Part shown: positions 34,359 through 46,489 of the stretch, piece after piece
Numbering within the stretch: position 1 is the stretch's first letter
Layout: every line of letters begins with the position of its first letter
DNA from: Pictodentalium vernedei
Lineage: Eukaryota > Mollusca > Scaphopoda > Dentaliida > Dentaliidae
Assembly: GCA_031216915.1 (NCBI GenBank)
Contig: CM062296.1
Coordinates: 662,285,838 to 662,349,837 of the forward strand
Reading direction: 5' to 3'
DNA length: 64,000 nucleotides
Notes under the pieces: model-generated
Seen by the model: only the letters and a program-made list of their open reading frames with translations
Database searches by the model: none
What the model was told of the DNA's origin: nothing
Program-made: the position numbers and the translations under genes

Positions 34359-35790
34359 CAAGAGGCCACAAGGGGCCTTAATCGCTCACCTGACAAAGTG
34401 GTTAGAAGAAGCATTTTGGGTGGATCTGAAGGAGAAGATTTTCAGAGGAATGAAGTCATGAATTTATTCATAAGTCTAATGTCCATGTCAGAAGATTACT
34501 ATCATAGATCTTTCTGACTGACTCCAATTCCATCAGCTGTAGACAAGCACTGCCAAACATTGAAGGGTTGTTATGCCACTGCAGTTTGAAAGGAAGAGGA
34601 AGATTTTATGGTAAAACACTAAGGAATAGATTTGAACAACCTTGAACATAACATGCCCCCACCCCCACAGAGAGCCCAAATATTAAACCATGGGCTTGAA
34701 TTGAACAAACTTGAATCTCATCCCACTAAAAATGTTACATACCAAATATGAAAGGATTCTGACTGGTGGATCTGAAGAAGATTTTTATAGAAATCTCCAT
34801 ATATCGCACTAAATTAAACTTCAGGTTCCAATAGAGAGAAATTTTTTCATATTTTGCACTAAGTTACTATTGTATACCAAATATGAAAGCATTCTGAATG
34901 GCAGATCTGAAGAAGATTTTTAAAGAAATATTCTCATATTGCATGAAGTTAAACTTCACGCTCCCACAGGGAGACCAAATATTAAATCAGGGACTCGATT
35001 TGAAAAAAGTTGAATCTGACCCCCATAGAGATGTTGCATACCAAATATGAAAAGATTCTGACTGGTGGATTTGAAGAAGATGATTTTTAAAGAAATTTCC
35101 TCATATTGCACTAAGTTAAAGTTTGGGCTCCAATAGAGAGTCCAAATATTAACCCAGGGACACAATTTGAACAAATTTGAATCCGACACCCCTCCCCCTA
35201 GAAATGTTGTAAACCAAATATGAAAGCATTTTGACTGGTAGATCTTCAGAAGATTTTTAAAGAAATATCCTCATACTGCACTAAGTTAAACTTAGTCTCC
35301 AATAGAGAGCCCAAATATTAACTCAGGGACTCGATTTGAACAAACTTGAATATGACGCCCCCCCCCCCCTCCTCTCCTCCTCCCCCCCCCCCCCCTTAGA
35401 AATATTGTATACCAAATATGAAAGGATTCTGACTGGAAGATCTTGAGAAGAAGATTTTTAAGGAAATATGATAAATTTAAAGTAATTTGTATATTTTTTA
35501 TACTTACCAATGACCCAGACTTAGCTGGTGCAACCTCAATATTATTAAGGGCCAAACACAAATTCTGAACCTCCCAATCCCCAAAATTTGCATACAATAC
35601 CAAAAAATCAAAGTCCTATCTGGCACTCCATACTTTTAGTACTTGCCCATGTGCAGTACCCAGGAAGAGACTGGAATTGGCGCCAACATCATTCTTCCTA
35701 GCTGTGCCTACTAATGTTGCAACTCAGCAGGGAGGTATGAATGCTCACTCATGGGAGGGCTATCCCCGTCTGGTCCATTGGTAAGTATAA

Positions 35791-36420
35791 ACAAGAGATT
35801 CACTCGAAAGTGAGTATGCCCCCCCCCCCCCCCCCCCCCCTATGTGGCAATGACCTTGATCTGTGACCCTGACTTCCATCAAACAAAAAAATTCGTAAAA
35901 AGTTTAATACTTGTACTTTGGTTCGTTTCTGAGTTATGGCTGAGACACAAATATTGATGATTTTCAGTGTGACCTTGAAATATGACCTTGACATTACAGA
36001 ACTGGCTGTGGTGTGTGACACATCCACCCATTGTCCTTTATAATTGAGCGAAGTTAGATGATTGTAGCCCTAATAGTTTTGGAGTTATGCTTGAGACATG
36101 ATTTGTGACCCTGAACATATGAAGGTCAATTGTGACCTTCACCTTGCAGATGCGGCGGAAATTATTATCCGTGACACACCTTCTGACTGTCCTTAACATT
36201 TGTAAGAAGTTTAACAATTGTACTATGATTTGTTTCTGAGTTATGGCTGAGACACGAATATTGACCGATTTTTAGTGTGACCTTGAAATGTGACCGTGAC
36301 CTTGAAGGTATGAACCCGGCTATGGTGTGCAACACATCCTCCCATGGTCCTTTATAATTGTGTGAAGTTTGATGACGTGGCCCTAACAGTTTTCGAGTTA
36401 CACACACACACCAATGGCAA
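35791..36420. repeat. Tandem-unit element rich in TGACCTTGA
   Basis: It starts AACAAGAGATTCACTCGAAA at the point where the internal complementary region of DIRS D is cut off, has a C run at 35820-35840, then two to three units of about 240 bp with GTTTCTGAGTTATGGCTGAG, AGTGTGACCTTGAAAT and GTGACACA. AACAAGAG at the start recalls HEF. The repeated TGACCTTGA/TGACCTTCA blocks look like nuclear-receptor half sites, but may be chance in a repeat. Confidence 0.7.
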
Positions 36421-36723
36421 TATCCAAGTAATTCCCTATTACTTAGAATAAATGATTATGCTAATTGGGTGTAATGAGCCCCCAATTTTAAGGCTAGTCC
36501 AGAATAAGACACTTAAAATTAGGAAAAGCGTGTCCGAGAATGAGAGAATAACGCCCACAAACACATGCCGTATATAATGTAACAAGCTGTACATAAGATC
36601 AGAATAATCTACAGACGATAACAGCTTCACTCATAGTTACACACTTAATATAAGGCCAGAAGAGGTAAAGAAAAATCACCCCCTCCCCTTTTTTTGAAGG
36701 AATAATCTTCAAAACAAAGAGGG

Positions 36724-36724
<1 letters not shown>
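36421..36724. other. Unassigned stretch inside DIRS D
   Basis: Lies between the TGACCT-rich element and the LINE tail. No coding feature was recognised. Confidence 0.4.
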
Positions 36725-36794
<70 letters not shown>

Positions 36795-39700
36795 TTTATT
36801 TCTGCAGTATTATTGTTACAAAGACGATACATGAATTAAGCATATAATAAGTGATTGTTCATAAAAGACACCATGTAATAAGTATGGGGAAAACAACTGC
36901 AAGGAGGCGATATAGCCAGGCTGGCTGTTTTGTAATCACCCCCTCTAGGATTGTCATTATAATTCTGGTAGATTGCAATAGTATTCAAAATGCACTGAAA
37001 CCACGCATTCATACACATACATATACGTATATGTCTATACACCTATATAATGCACAGACACACATACATACATGTATATGCATACATGGATCCAATATTA
37101 TATATACATACTTGATTACTTATTTGTTTTCGGAATTTTCTTCAGGGCAACGGTCTTTCATTGTGATACGTTATTGCATTCAGTTAAGACAAAAAATCTA
37201 AAACAGGGAAATTTGACGAGAGTCGGGATGACGGTATAAGTTTGTTGAAATGGGAGTTCATGTTTGTAATATTTCCAATCATACAGAACAATCTGGACAA
37301 TATGGATTCGTACACGTTACTGATGATGAGTAGTCCATGATTGCCTGGGTTACTACGGCTTTCTTGAACTGTTTCCTATTGGGTATGCACCTGATGTTGT
37401 TCTCTAGGGAGTTCCATAATTTTGGGAGACTATATGATGGAAGGCTTTCAAGTAATTTGGATCTAGCGATATCGGTTTTCAGTAATCCTGTTTGTCTGGT
37501 GTTTACCCCTGCTTGATTTACATTAACTTTTAAGTAACTTTGAAAGGAGGATGGCAACTTTCCAGTGTGCCAGTCATGAACAAATAACAATGAATGGATT
37601 TTGTGAAGATCGGTAATCTTTATAACTCTGTTTTTAAGGAATAGCGGGTCAGTATGCGAATTATATCTTTTGTTATTCACGATTCGTATTGCTCGTTTTT
37701 GCAATTTAAGTAGTTTGTTTACCGATCGCGAGTGACCCCATATCTCAATCCCATATAAGAGATGACTATGTACAAGCGTGTAATACAGCGATAGGAGGGC
37801 TCTTGGCGGTAAAATATGTTTTACTTTATTTAGTGAGTAAATGGCTCTGCCTACCTTGGAGCATATTGCAGATATGTGTTGGCTGTAGCTTAGTTTTTCG
37901 TCAATATATATTCCCAGGAATTTTATTGGGTTAGCTAGCTGTATGTGGTTGTTCTTTATGTGGATTATTTTGGGATTAGGGTTTGATTTATGAAGAGAGT
38001 TAATGATAATATAATTCGTCTTCCTAGTGTTCAGTAGCAGGCTATTAGCTGAGCACCATGTTTCCAAATTACTGAGCTCATTATTAGCCGTGTCACATAG
38101 GGCGTCAGTGTTATTGTCTGAAGTATATGCAGTAGTGTCGTCAGCAAATGATAACAGATTTAGACTGGTTGAATTTGATATGTCATTCATATATATTAGA
38201 AATAATATAGGGCCAAGAATAGATCCCTGTGGCACTCCGCATCGAATATTCGAATAAGACGAATTTTCGCTTCGGTAATTAACATACTGCATTCTTCCCG
38301 TGAGATAATTCTGGAACCGGACGTTCGCAATGCCGCGGATGCCGTAAAATTCTAATTTCTTAATCAAAATATCGTGCTGTATGGTATCAAAGGCCTTTGA
38401 TAGATCTAGGAAAACCGCTAGTGTACTGTCCTTCGATGCTTTGTTATTATTTTCACCTATATGTTGAAGAAACTGGAGGATTGGATGTATAGTACAATGA
38501 CCCTTTCGAAAACCATATTGGTGAGGATAAAGAATGTCATTTTCATAAAGAAAACTATTTAGTCTAGTCAATATAATTTTTTCAAGGATTTTTGAAAATG
38601 ACGGTAGCAAACTTATTGGCCTGTAGTTGTTAAGGATCTCAGCGTCACCTGCTTTATATAATGGTATTACTTTTGCGATTTTCATTCTGTCGGGAACGTG
38701 TCCACACTCAATGGATAGATTAATGATATGGGATAGTGGAATGGCTACCTCAAAAATAGTTTGTTTTACGAGAGAAGTAGAGATTTCATCACAGTCTTTG
38801 CTCGTTTTACTTTTTAATTTTCTAGTTACATCTACGATCTCCATCGGTGTAGTTGGGGAGATAAAAAAGCTGTTCGGATGGTTTCCTGTTAAATACTGTG
38901 AATAATGTGTATCAGGCCTTTTAATTTGAGAGCTCGTTACCTCGCCAATGTTTGTGAAAAACTTATTGAATTCGTCTGCAATTAAACTTGGATTTGTGAT
39001 ATTTTCGTTATTCACGGTAAAATTCGTTTGTAACTTTGTATTAGCATTAGATTTGCCAATTACGTCATTTATTATTTGCCAAGTTTTTTTAATATTATGT
39101 TTGTTCTCTGTAAGAATCCTGTCATAGTGTAGAGTTCTACTTTTCCTTTTGATTTTATTAAACATTTTGCAATAAGCTTTGTATTTACTTTTGTTTGCAG
39201 GAGTTGGGTTTTTAATTTGTTTTTTGTATAACTTTAATTTGCTTCTCGAAGATGTCAATATACCCTTGGTGATCCAAGGCTGTTTTTGTATATATTTTTT
39301 TGACTTTTTTATTTCTATTAGTGGACAACTTTCATTGAATAACCGCAGATATGAAGTTATAAAATTATTGTATGCTTCATTGGGGCACGATGAGTTTAAT
39401 ACATCGTTGAAATTATATTGTGAGAGTTTTATTTTAAATGTGTTAATGTTTTCTACATTCGTGTTTCTATAAAATACCTTCTTTTCCGTTTCCACATTTT
39501 GTTTGGAGTTGGAATGTTCACAATAGAAAGTTCCGAAATGGTCGGCTAGGTCTGTAATAATAATTCCAGTTTTTATTGGTTCTATGGTATTGCAGTAAAT
39601 ATGGTCGATAAGCGTGGCTGAATGTTCGGTGATCCTAGTCGGCTTAGTAATAACGGGGAGAAAACCACTACTAAACATATTATTAATGAAGTCATCAGTT

Positions 39701-40680
39701 GGTTTGTGATGAGAGATTTTCAATAGATCTATATTAAAGTCCCCAAGCAGGAGGCACCGTTTGTGTTCTGCATTAATTTTACCGCAGATGTTATTAATAT
39801 TTGTAATAAATTGTTCTAGGTTTGCTTTGGGTTGTGTATTTGGGCGATAGATTATTCCCACTATTGTCGAGTGGTTATGTTTGCCACTTATTTCTACAAA
39901 AAGCGTTTCGCATACATGGGGAATAAAAACTGATAAATCTAGGCGAATTTTGTAATTTATGTTGTCTTTTATGTAAATGCCCACCCCACCCCTCCCGTCA
40001 TCTTGTCTTACGTTAGTTAGTATGTCGTGGTATCCCTTAAGTTTCAAACAAGTATTGGACTGGACCTTAAAAATTTCAGTCAGTCCTATGATGTCAAAGG
40101 CATTGTCATTCGATTGCATTTCGGATAGAAGTTCGACCAGGTCTTCCGAGTGAGCATTAAGGCTACGACAATTTAAGTTAAAGACAGTGAGGGTTCTATT
40201 AAGACCACATATATTTTGCGAGAATTCTTGTGGTATGTAGTATCTACAGTTATTATTAAGGTTTGTGTATGGTGAATCAAATACATCTGCAGTGTTGGGA
40301 GTATTTAGAGTTTGATACAGGTACTGATTAACAAAGTTGTACTCATCATTATCCTGAACCTCGTCAAGTGTGACGCTACCCGTCGCCATGCTTGCAAATG
40401 TATGGTTTAGAGAGCATTGTAAGACTGCTTCTGTTACCTATAACTTGAAAGACAATAGTATGCATTGGGATGGCAGCCGTTTTGGGGTCTATGATTACTA
40501 ATGATAAGGTGAAACAGCAATCTACCAGAAAAGATATGTTTTTGGCGAGACATTTTTTTATGCAACAGAGGAGCATTAGGGTTGTTGAAATTCCAAAAAC
40601 TATAAATATAACATATATACATAATAATATAAAAGAAACAAAAAGTTTACTATATGTATACATTTAATTATGGTATACTG
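36725..40680 (-). mobile_element. CR1-group LINE, apparently intact, ending in a (GATA)n tail
   Basis: The 3' end on the minus strand is CTGCAGAAATAAA followed by about 70 bp of (CTAT)n at 36725-36795. Such microsatellite tails are usual for CR1-group LINEs. The 3' untranslated part runs 36796-37278. The upstream border is not defined: no target-site duplication was found and 40680 is an estimate. One uninterrupted pol frame fills the centre. It is inserted in DIRS D. Confidence 0.8.
37279..40389 (-). CDS. LINE endonuclease-reverse transcriptase, 1036 codons, uninterrupted
   Basis: Residues about 66-290 are an apurinic-type endonuclease: FNLNCRSLN (70-78), LTEIF (103-107), GRGGVGIYI (132-140), GIIYRP (178-183), LLGDFNIDLL (214-223), LIDHIY (260-265) and a DH near 283. 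Residues about 570-830 are the reverse transcriptase: NNYRPISLLPSFSKILEKII (587-606), YGFRKGHCT (625-633), FLDLSKAFDTI (660-670), GVPQGSILGPILF (718-730) and the catalytic SFADDT (747-752). The C terminus is Cys-rich (CTNPYCPDC). The set fits the CR1 group (CR1, L2, Rex1, Crack or Daphne); I cannot fix the clade. It nicks target DNA and copies its RNA there. The start ATG follows no obvious ORF1. The catalytic motifs seen are present, though SDH appears as ADH at 282-284. Confidence 0.9.
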   Translation of the reverse strand: MATGSVTLDEVQDNDEYNFVNQYLYQTLNTPNTADVFDSPYTNLNNNCRYYIPQEFSQNICGLNRTLTVFNLNCRSLNAHSEDLVELLSEMQSNDNAFDIIGLTEIFKVQSNTCLKLKGYHDILTNVRQDDGRGGVGIYIKDNINYKIRLDLSVFIPHVCETLFVEISGKHNHSTIVGIIYRPNTQPKANLEQFITNINNICGKINAEHKRCLLLGDFNIDLLKISHHKPTDDFINNMFSSGFLPVITKPTRITEHSATLIDHIYCNTIEPIKTGIIITDLADHFGTFYCEHSNSKQNVETEKKVFYRNTNVENINTFKIKLSQYNFNDVLNSSCPNEAYNNFITSYLRLFNESCPLIEIKKSKKYIQKQPWITKGILTSSRSKLKLYKKQIKNPTPANKSKYKAYCKMFNKIKRKSRTLHYDRILTENKHNIKKTWQIINDVIGKSNANTKLQTNFTVNNENITNPSLIADEFNKFFTNIGEVTSSQIKRPDTHYSQYLTGNHPNSFFISPTTPMEIVDVTRKLKSKTSKDCDEISTSLVKQTIFEVAIPLSHIINLSIECGHVPDRMKIAKVIPLYKAGDAEILNNYRPISLLPSFSKILEKIILTRLNSFLYENDILYPHQYGFRKGHCTIHPILQFLQHIGENNNKASKDSTLAVFLDLSKAFDTIQHDILIKKLEFYGIRGIANVRFQNYLTGRMQYVNYRSENSSYSNIRCGVPQGSILGPILFLIYMNDISNSTSLNLLSFADDTTAYTSDNNTDALCDTANNELSNLETWCSANSLLLNTRKTNYIIINSLHKSNPNPKIIHIKNNHIQLANPIKFLGIYIDEKLSYSQHISAICSKVGRAIYSLNKVKHILPPRALLSLYYTLVHSHLLYGIEIWGHSRSVNKLLKLQKRAIRIVNNKRYNSHTDPLFLKNRVIKITDLHKIHSLLFVHDWHTGKLPSSFQSYLKVNVNQAGVNTRQTGLLKTDIARSKLLESLPSYSLPKLWNSLENNIRCIPNRKQFKKAVVTQAIMDYSSSVTCTNPYCPDCSV

Positions 40681-40689
40681 TTCTATTGG

Positions 40690-40939
40690 GGGAAATTTCC
40701 CCGGCCACCACAGGAATATCAAGTTTGATTGCTGTAGTAGAGAATATTCTTGTGTTTTTTGAAAGAATATACATGTATGTGTTTATGTATGTGTGTAAGT
40801 ATTGGACGCTTCAACGCCGAAAAGCATGTCTAGCTTCCATCTCTATCGCGTTGACCAGGATTCATGAATGTCGATTATCACATAGACAAGGTTTCATGAA
40901 TGTCGTTTGTGCCAGAGAGACTAAAGTTCTTATCAGTCT

Positions 40940-40979
<40 letters not shown>

Positions 40980-41160
40980 CCATCTCTATCGCGTGGACCA
41001 GGATTCATGAATGTCGATTTTCACGTGGACAAGGTTTCATGAATGTCGATTATCCCAGAGAGACTAAAGTTCTTATCAGTCTCAAAGGGAGAGAGAGAGA
41101 GAGAGAGTGAGAGGGGGAGGCAGGCTGTCAGACTGACAGACAGATAGACAGACAAATAGT

Positions 41161-41202
<42 letters not shown>

Positions 41203-41255
41203 CACAGACAGAAAGACAGATAGTTAGATAGCCACAGTATGGAACCTCTCCCGAA
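40690..41255. repeat. Short duplications with (GA)n and (GACA)n microsatellites
   Basis: CCAGGATTCATGAATGTCGA and AAGGTTTCATGAATGTCG alternate four times (40855-41052). They are separated by (GA)n at about 40943-40976 and 41086-41108, and followed by (GACA)n at about 41130-41210. Frames here translate to Arg/Glu or Leu/Ser/Val/Cys repeats and are not genes. Confidence 0.8.
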
Positions 41256-41264
41256 CTCTATAAA

Positions 41265-42030
41265 GTGCAGACTCGAATTATAGCTGAATGGATGTGTTGC
41301 ACCACTGAGTGGACGGTTATATAATGGGCCAATAAGAGAATTACGAGATTGAAAAAGCGCGTGTTATACCGTATTCTAACTGTAAGTACCTCCGGGCAGC
41401 GTAGAGAACGAAGCGTGCAAACAGACAGGCGGATCTGAGGACAGACTGGCAAATAGACGGGCAGACAGACGGGTAGAGCGGCAGAGTAGCAACATATGCG
41501 ATCGTATGTACAGTACTCCTTTCTGTCTATCCACATCGAGAGTTAACGTGGCCAACCTTAAGAGTTGACGATCTGAACTAGCCACAGTTTAGTAAATTGA
41601 TTAACAACTAACAAAATAATCAAAGGCTATCAGACTATTGGATTCCACAAAGTGAAGACACGAATTATAGCTGGATGCATGTATTGCACCACTGAGTGGA
41701 CTGTTATATAAGGGGCCAATAAGAGAATTACGGGATTTGAAAAGGCGTGTCTTATACCGCATTCTAGCTGTAAGTATCACCGGGCAGTGTGAAGAACGAA
41801 GCGTGCGAACAGACAGGCGAATGTGAGGACAGACTGGCAAATAGACGGGCAGACAGACGGGCAAATTGATAGAATAGCAACGTATGCGATCGTATGCACG
41901 GTAATCCTTTCTGTCTGTCCACATAGAGAGTTAACGTGGCCAACCTTAAGAGTTGACGGTCTCCGTCTGAACCAGCCACAGTTTAGCAAATTGATTAACA
42001 GCAAACAAAATAATCAAAGGCTATCAGACC
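41265..42030. repeat. Two-copy tandem duplication, about 0.38 kb per unit
   Basis: Units 41265-41632 and 41652-42027 share GAATTATAGCTG.ATG.ATG, CACCACTGAGTGGAC, GGGCCAATAAGAGAATTACG, GGGCAGACAGACGGG and CGTGGCCAACCTTAAGAGTT. The unit contains TATATAA followed by GGGCCAATAAG. No protein is supported. Confidence 0.88.
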
Positions 42031-42689
42031 GGACTTTTGTTCACTAGTGTTGTTACGAGCTGTTTCACCGCAATGCTCGTTTTCACATGAATCAGTGATC
42101 GCTGTTGAACCAGATTTCCAGTTGCTGTGGCCTACAGTTTCTGAAGGGCAATAATCATTTGATATTTGCAAATATTGGGCTAAAAATGAGCATGCATTAG
42201 GAATCAGGAAACATGACGTGTGTTATAAGATGTACCCAACCGGTCCTAAATTATGGATTATGATGTTTAGTTGTAACAGCCTACAATTTATGATGAGAGA
42301 TCATTTGATTTTTGCCAGTCTTGAGCGATACTGAACACGTATTGGGATTCAGCAGCTATGACCAGATTTTATAGGATATACCCGACCGGTCTTAAATTAT
42401 GGATTATGCATTCTCCAACTTGTCCAGTTTGTTACAATTTTTCAATTTGTTACTACTCTGAGGAACCCAGCACAGTCGCGAGCGTTATTTTGGATTATGA
42501 GGCACGAAATACGACTATTTTACTGGCATTTTTACCTGCATTTTACCGCCACAATGTAGCCCCCTGTGCGACTAATAATGCCTACACAGTATATGTGCTT
42601 TTGGATATACATTATTACGTCAATCGCAGCTGCACTGTGTGCCCCAAAGCAGCAACGTCTACCTCAAGGGAGACAAGGCTTTTCATACA

Positions 42690-43025
42690 AGGCCATACTG
42701 GACCACCAACCAACTACTTACTATATGTACATATGATGCATGGTATAGATGCATTTTACTAGTAGATGTGTGCACCACTGTATGTATGTTGTTTAATTTA
42801 CAATGTCAATACAGCGTATAAACCTATGAGTATACATTATTATATCACCCACACCCGTACTACGCTCCTCAATACAGCAACATGAGTTTCAAAGTTTTTC
42901 CAACTACTTACTATATGTACATATGAGGCATGATATAGATGTATAGATGTATTTTACAGGTAGATGTGTGCACCACGGTATGTATGTTTTTTTGATTTAC
43001 AATGTCAATACAGCGTATAAAGCGG
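42690..43025. repeat. Two-copy tandem duplication, about 0.19 kb per unit
   Basis: CCAACTACTTACTATATGTA, ATAGATG.ATTTTAC, TAGATGTGTGCACCAC, GTATGTATGTT and TTTACAATGTCAATACAGCG occur in both 42709-42822 and 42900-43020. No gene is seen. Confidence 0.85.
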
Positions 43026-43029
43026 CCTG

Positions 43030-44879
43030 GAATCAGTGAAAAGGCGGTACAGAATAATATATAAATATTCGCCTAAAAGGCACCCGGTTATTAATTATAA
43101 TTAATTTATTGGTTCTTAATGCCACATCAGCAGTTAAGGCTATATTGTGGCGATCCAGGTTATTAAAGCTTCCAAATGTTTGCTGCATCCAGAATACGTA
43201 GATAGGTAAAAAACCGGTGATATAAATATGTACAACCGTAAACTTGTCCATTTGAATTCCAATGGAAAGTTATCTGATAGAACTTATACGCTTCTGAGCC
43301 AACTAACAGGCGACGACGTTCAGGTGTACAATTAATTCCAATAATGAACTTCCAAATTGTAACCGTTCAATTCTATGAGAATAGGATTTCCCTTGTATAC
43401 CACTTCCGGTTGAAGACTGGATTCAGAATCTGGAACGGGATACGATTAAAAAAACCTGTCACGGACCGTCCCCAAATAATTCATTGTTCCCTAGGTCAGT
43501 TAAAACCAATGACTCTTATAGAATATACCACTCTGAATAATTAAGCCAAAAATAGAGAACGTATGCACAGACAGCCTGTAGGAAACTCCATAACTGATCC
43601 AACTAGCCCCAAAATTCTGATAAGCTCTATACTAACTCAGAGCAAGAATTTAACAGAATCCATTCAATAATACGTCTGCTCACTAATAAATACATATTAT
43701 GCATGCAATCAACAGAATCCTGCATGTATCCTCATCTAAATACAGCCTGTATGAACGGCATGACCGAGCGATACAAAATCTAACCAAGAAACTGAAGGAA
43801 TAAAACAACGTTAATGCGATTAACCTGAGGAATAGACTCAAATGTCGTAACAAAAGCAGACAACTCTGAATGAAACTTTTCAGAGTGGATTAAATGTCAC
43901 ATTTGGAGAATGTCACCCAGATAACCGACATGCCTGCCACACAGATACACGAAGGCTAGCAATATCAACCGAATGTATTCAGGAAAGAATTCGGAATCCA
44001 AAAACAGTTACTGTTCAGGAATGATATGCTCGAATATAACTTATGAATGACCAACCACAGGAAGCAAACCAACTAAAGAGTGGATGCGCCCCTGATGTCG
44101 CTGTTAGACCACAACCCACCCGCCAATTGAAGAGCAATGAAAGACATGCATATAATTGAATGCATACAAGGCTTACAGGAAGAGAACTATGTCCTGCCCT
44201 TTAACCGCCTCTTAACATATTGGATGGGTGGAATGGGGTGGGGGCTTGTTCGATGAATAAATCATATTGAACCCCCCCCCTCACTCGCATTACTTGAATC
44301 GTAGAAAAGTTAGGCCGGTGCAGTAATACTAAAGCTTGGAACAGTGACAAAATTCTTTGTCACTATAGGAAAAGGAAACTTCACGCTACATTCCCAAAAC
44401 TATACTGCTGCTACTATTCTCAATAAAGAGTAATACAGCTAAAAAGCTTATAGTTAGTCAAAGTAAGCATAATCACACTAACTGGGCGCAACTCGTAACG
44501 CTTTAGTGTTAGTTATCTAGAATAGTATAGAAACTGTAGGGCTCCCTCACATCTGACTGACTCAGTAATGCCACTGAGGACGAAGGGGGGCATGATGAAC
44601 ATGGCGCTATTGCAAGAAATACACCTGATGATATAGCATTGACATATCCTTTGAATTCAAGACAGAACACCATGGCGCCAAATAATACACCATATAGACA
44701 TAATATCCAATCCACTGAGTGGAAATATAATCCACAGAAATAGATTGGATAAAAATGAAGTGGTCAACGAAAAACTATGTTCTGGTACCCGATCATAAAA
44801 ACCTAGATGAACTCCTTGCGCCTCGTTCCGATTATAGCAGGAAATATATTCCTAAAACAGAGTTAACTGAAGAATGCTC
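43030..44879. other. Interior of DIRS D, no recognised domain
   Basis: By position this should correspond to the pol part of the other copies, but no RNase H or recombinase signature could be read. It is probably too decayed, or has been replaced. Confidence 0.4.
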
Positions 44880-46060
44880 CATCACACTAGGTTAATATGG
44901 CGTCATCAATAGGGTTAAAAGCCTCACACAATAACACAAAAACCATACCAATGAGGAGAGAACAAACTCTTCTCTTGTAACGGTAGCTTGTCCGATAGAA
45001 CAGTGGTCTCAGCTTGGCTGAAGCAGCTAAAGGTCTTCCTATTCGTGAAGACAATTAAATGGCTGTTAACTGCGGCCCTAGAAGCTCACTAAAGGAGACT
45101 TACAATGCTAGCCACTAACGATAGGGAAAAAAACACCGCTCATAATTCAAGCTGAGCTACTACAGTGTCAACAATAAGACTAAAGTCTGTGACATTAAAG
45201 AAAACAACACCGAGAAGGAAAAAATGAACTCTCTTCTTTGCGGTTCTATTCCCAAAAGACAGCAGTCTCAGCCTAGCTAATGAAGCTTAGAAGACTTCAT
45301 CTCCGTGAAGACAGATATCACGGTGTAATTTTCGTGACTTTAGAAAGCTCACTAGATGGAGACTTACAACGTTAGTCACCCAAGTTAAGGGAAAACGAGT
45401 CCATGAAGACAAATATCTGTGTCACCTGCGGCCTTGGAAAGCTCACTAAACGGAGACTTACGACATTAGCCGCAATGTATGAGAAAACAACGCTGTAAAA
45501 TATATAAGGCCACTATGACGTTAGCCGCTAATGATATATAAAAACAGACCACTCTTAATTCACATAAGCCAAACTACACATAAGCCAAACTAAGGCAACA
45601 ACAATGGGACTAATTGCCTTTGATGCCTAGGAATACCACACTGAGAAGGAAAACGTAGTCTTTCCTTCTAACAGCCCTATTCCAAAAAGCTAGCGGCCTC
45701 CGCATAGCTAATACAGCCTAGAAGTCATATATCGGTGAAGACAGATATCTGTGTGTTACCCTGCGGCCTTGGACAGCTCACTAAACATAGACTTACGACG
45801 TTAGCCACTAATGTATAAGAAAAGACCTCTTTAATAGTACATAAGGCTACTATGGCGTCAACAATAGCACTAAATGCCTCTGACGCCTAGGAATACAACA
45901 CCGAGAAGGAAAAGACGTACTTATTCCTTCTAACGGCTCTATTCCAAACAAGACAGCTGTCTCAGCCTAACTATGAGCTATCAATCTTCTATTAGTAAGG
46001 AATAGATCATTGCCTTTCTTAATCTATTGCTAAGCCAAGAGAGGCATCATTAATCAGACC
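44880..46060. repeat. Degenerate tandem repeat, about 4 units of 200-320 bp, inside DIRS D
   Basis: Recurring blocks, in order, are CACTAxxTTAATATGGCGTC-like starts, GAGAAGGAAAA, CTATTCCxAAA, GTGAAGACAGATATC, TGCGGCCTTGGA, AGCTCACTAAA and GAGACTTAC.ACGTTAGCC. They are not present in DIRS copies A-C, so they expanded in this copy or lineage. Confidence 0.75.
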
Positions 46061-46489
46061 AAAAGCCTTCAACACCTGAGCAGAAAGATCCAGGAAGGAA
46101 GGATCTTTGTCTTTCCTTCGCCCGGTACCTTAAGTTGTTTTTTTTGCCTAGCAAACACAGACTTTTGTTCAGATGGAACAAAATTCTAAGAACGTATGAA
46201 TAAAAATTCATAGCCTTAATGTGCTGTTCCATGAGGGATGGAGGACCAACCCAGCACCGTCTGACAGCACACTACTGGAGACTGTTGATGGCAGAACCTG
46301 CGACTACTGGGATGCTGCGAGACGCTGCACAATCTGCAGCAGGTCTGTGAACGAGGCTTGCAGAGCAGCGATTATCTGCTTCTTCACCATATGCTGCTCA
46401 CGGGACGGAGATCTGCCCCAGATATCTCAATGCACGTATAAAAATGCCTCGAACGACTAGCTACAGGTTTAATCCGACTTCGGTGGTGA

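Noticed and set aside
34740-35460. CRISPR-like regularly spaced repeats
   Set aside because: Units are long, degenerate and without unique spacers; this is a eukaryotic tandem-unit element.
40376-40663. 95-codon minus-strand frame overlapping the start of the LINE pol frame, with a hydrophobic stretch
   Set aside because: No ORF1 features (coiled coil, RNA-binding or zinc-knuckle motifs). Probably the LINE 5' untranslated region.
41021-41203. Leu/Ser/Val/Cys-repeat frame
   Set aside because: It is a translation of (GACA)n and (GA)n microsatellites.
42358-42762. 134-codon plus-strand frame
   Set aside because: No recognisable motif, runs into a tandem duplication, and has no splice or start context; likely chance.
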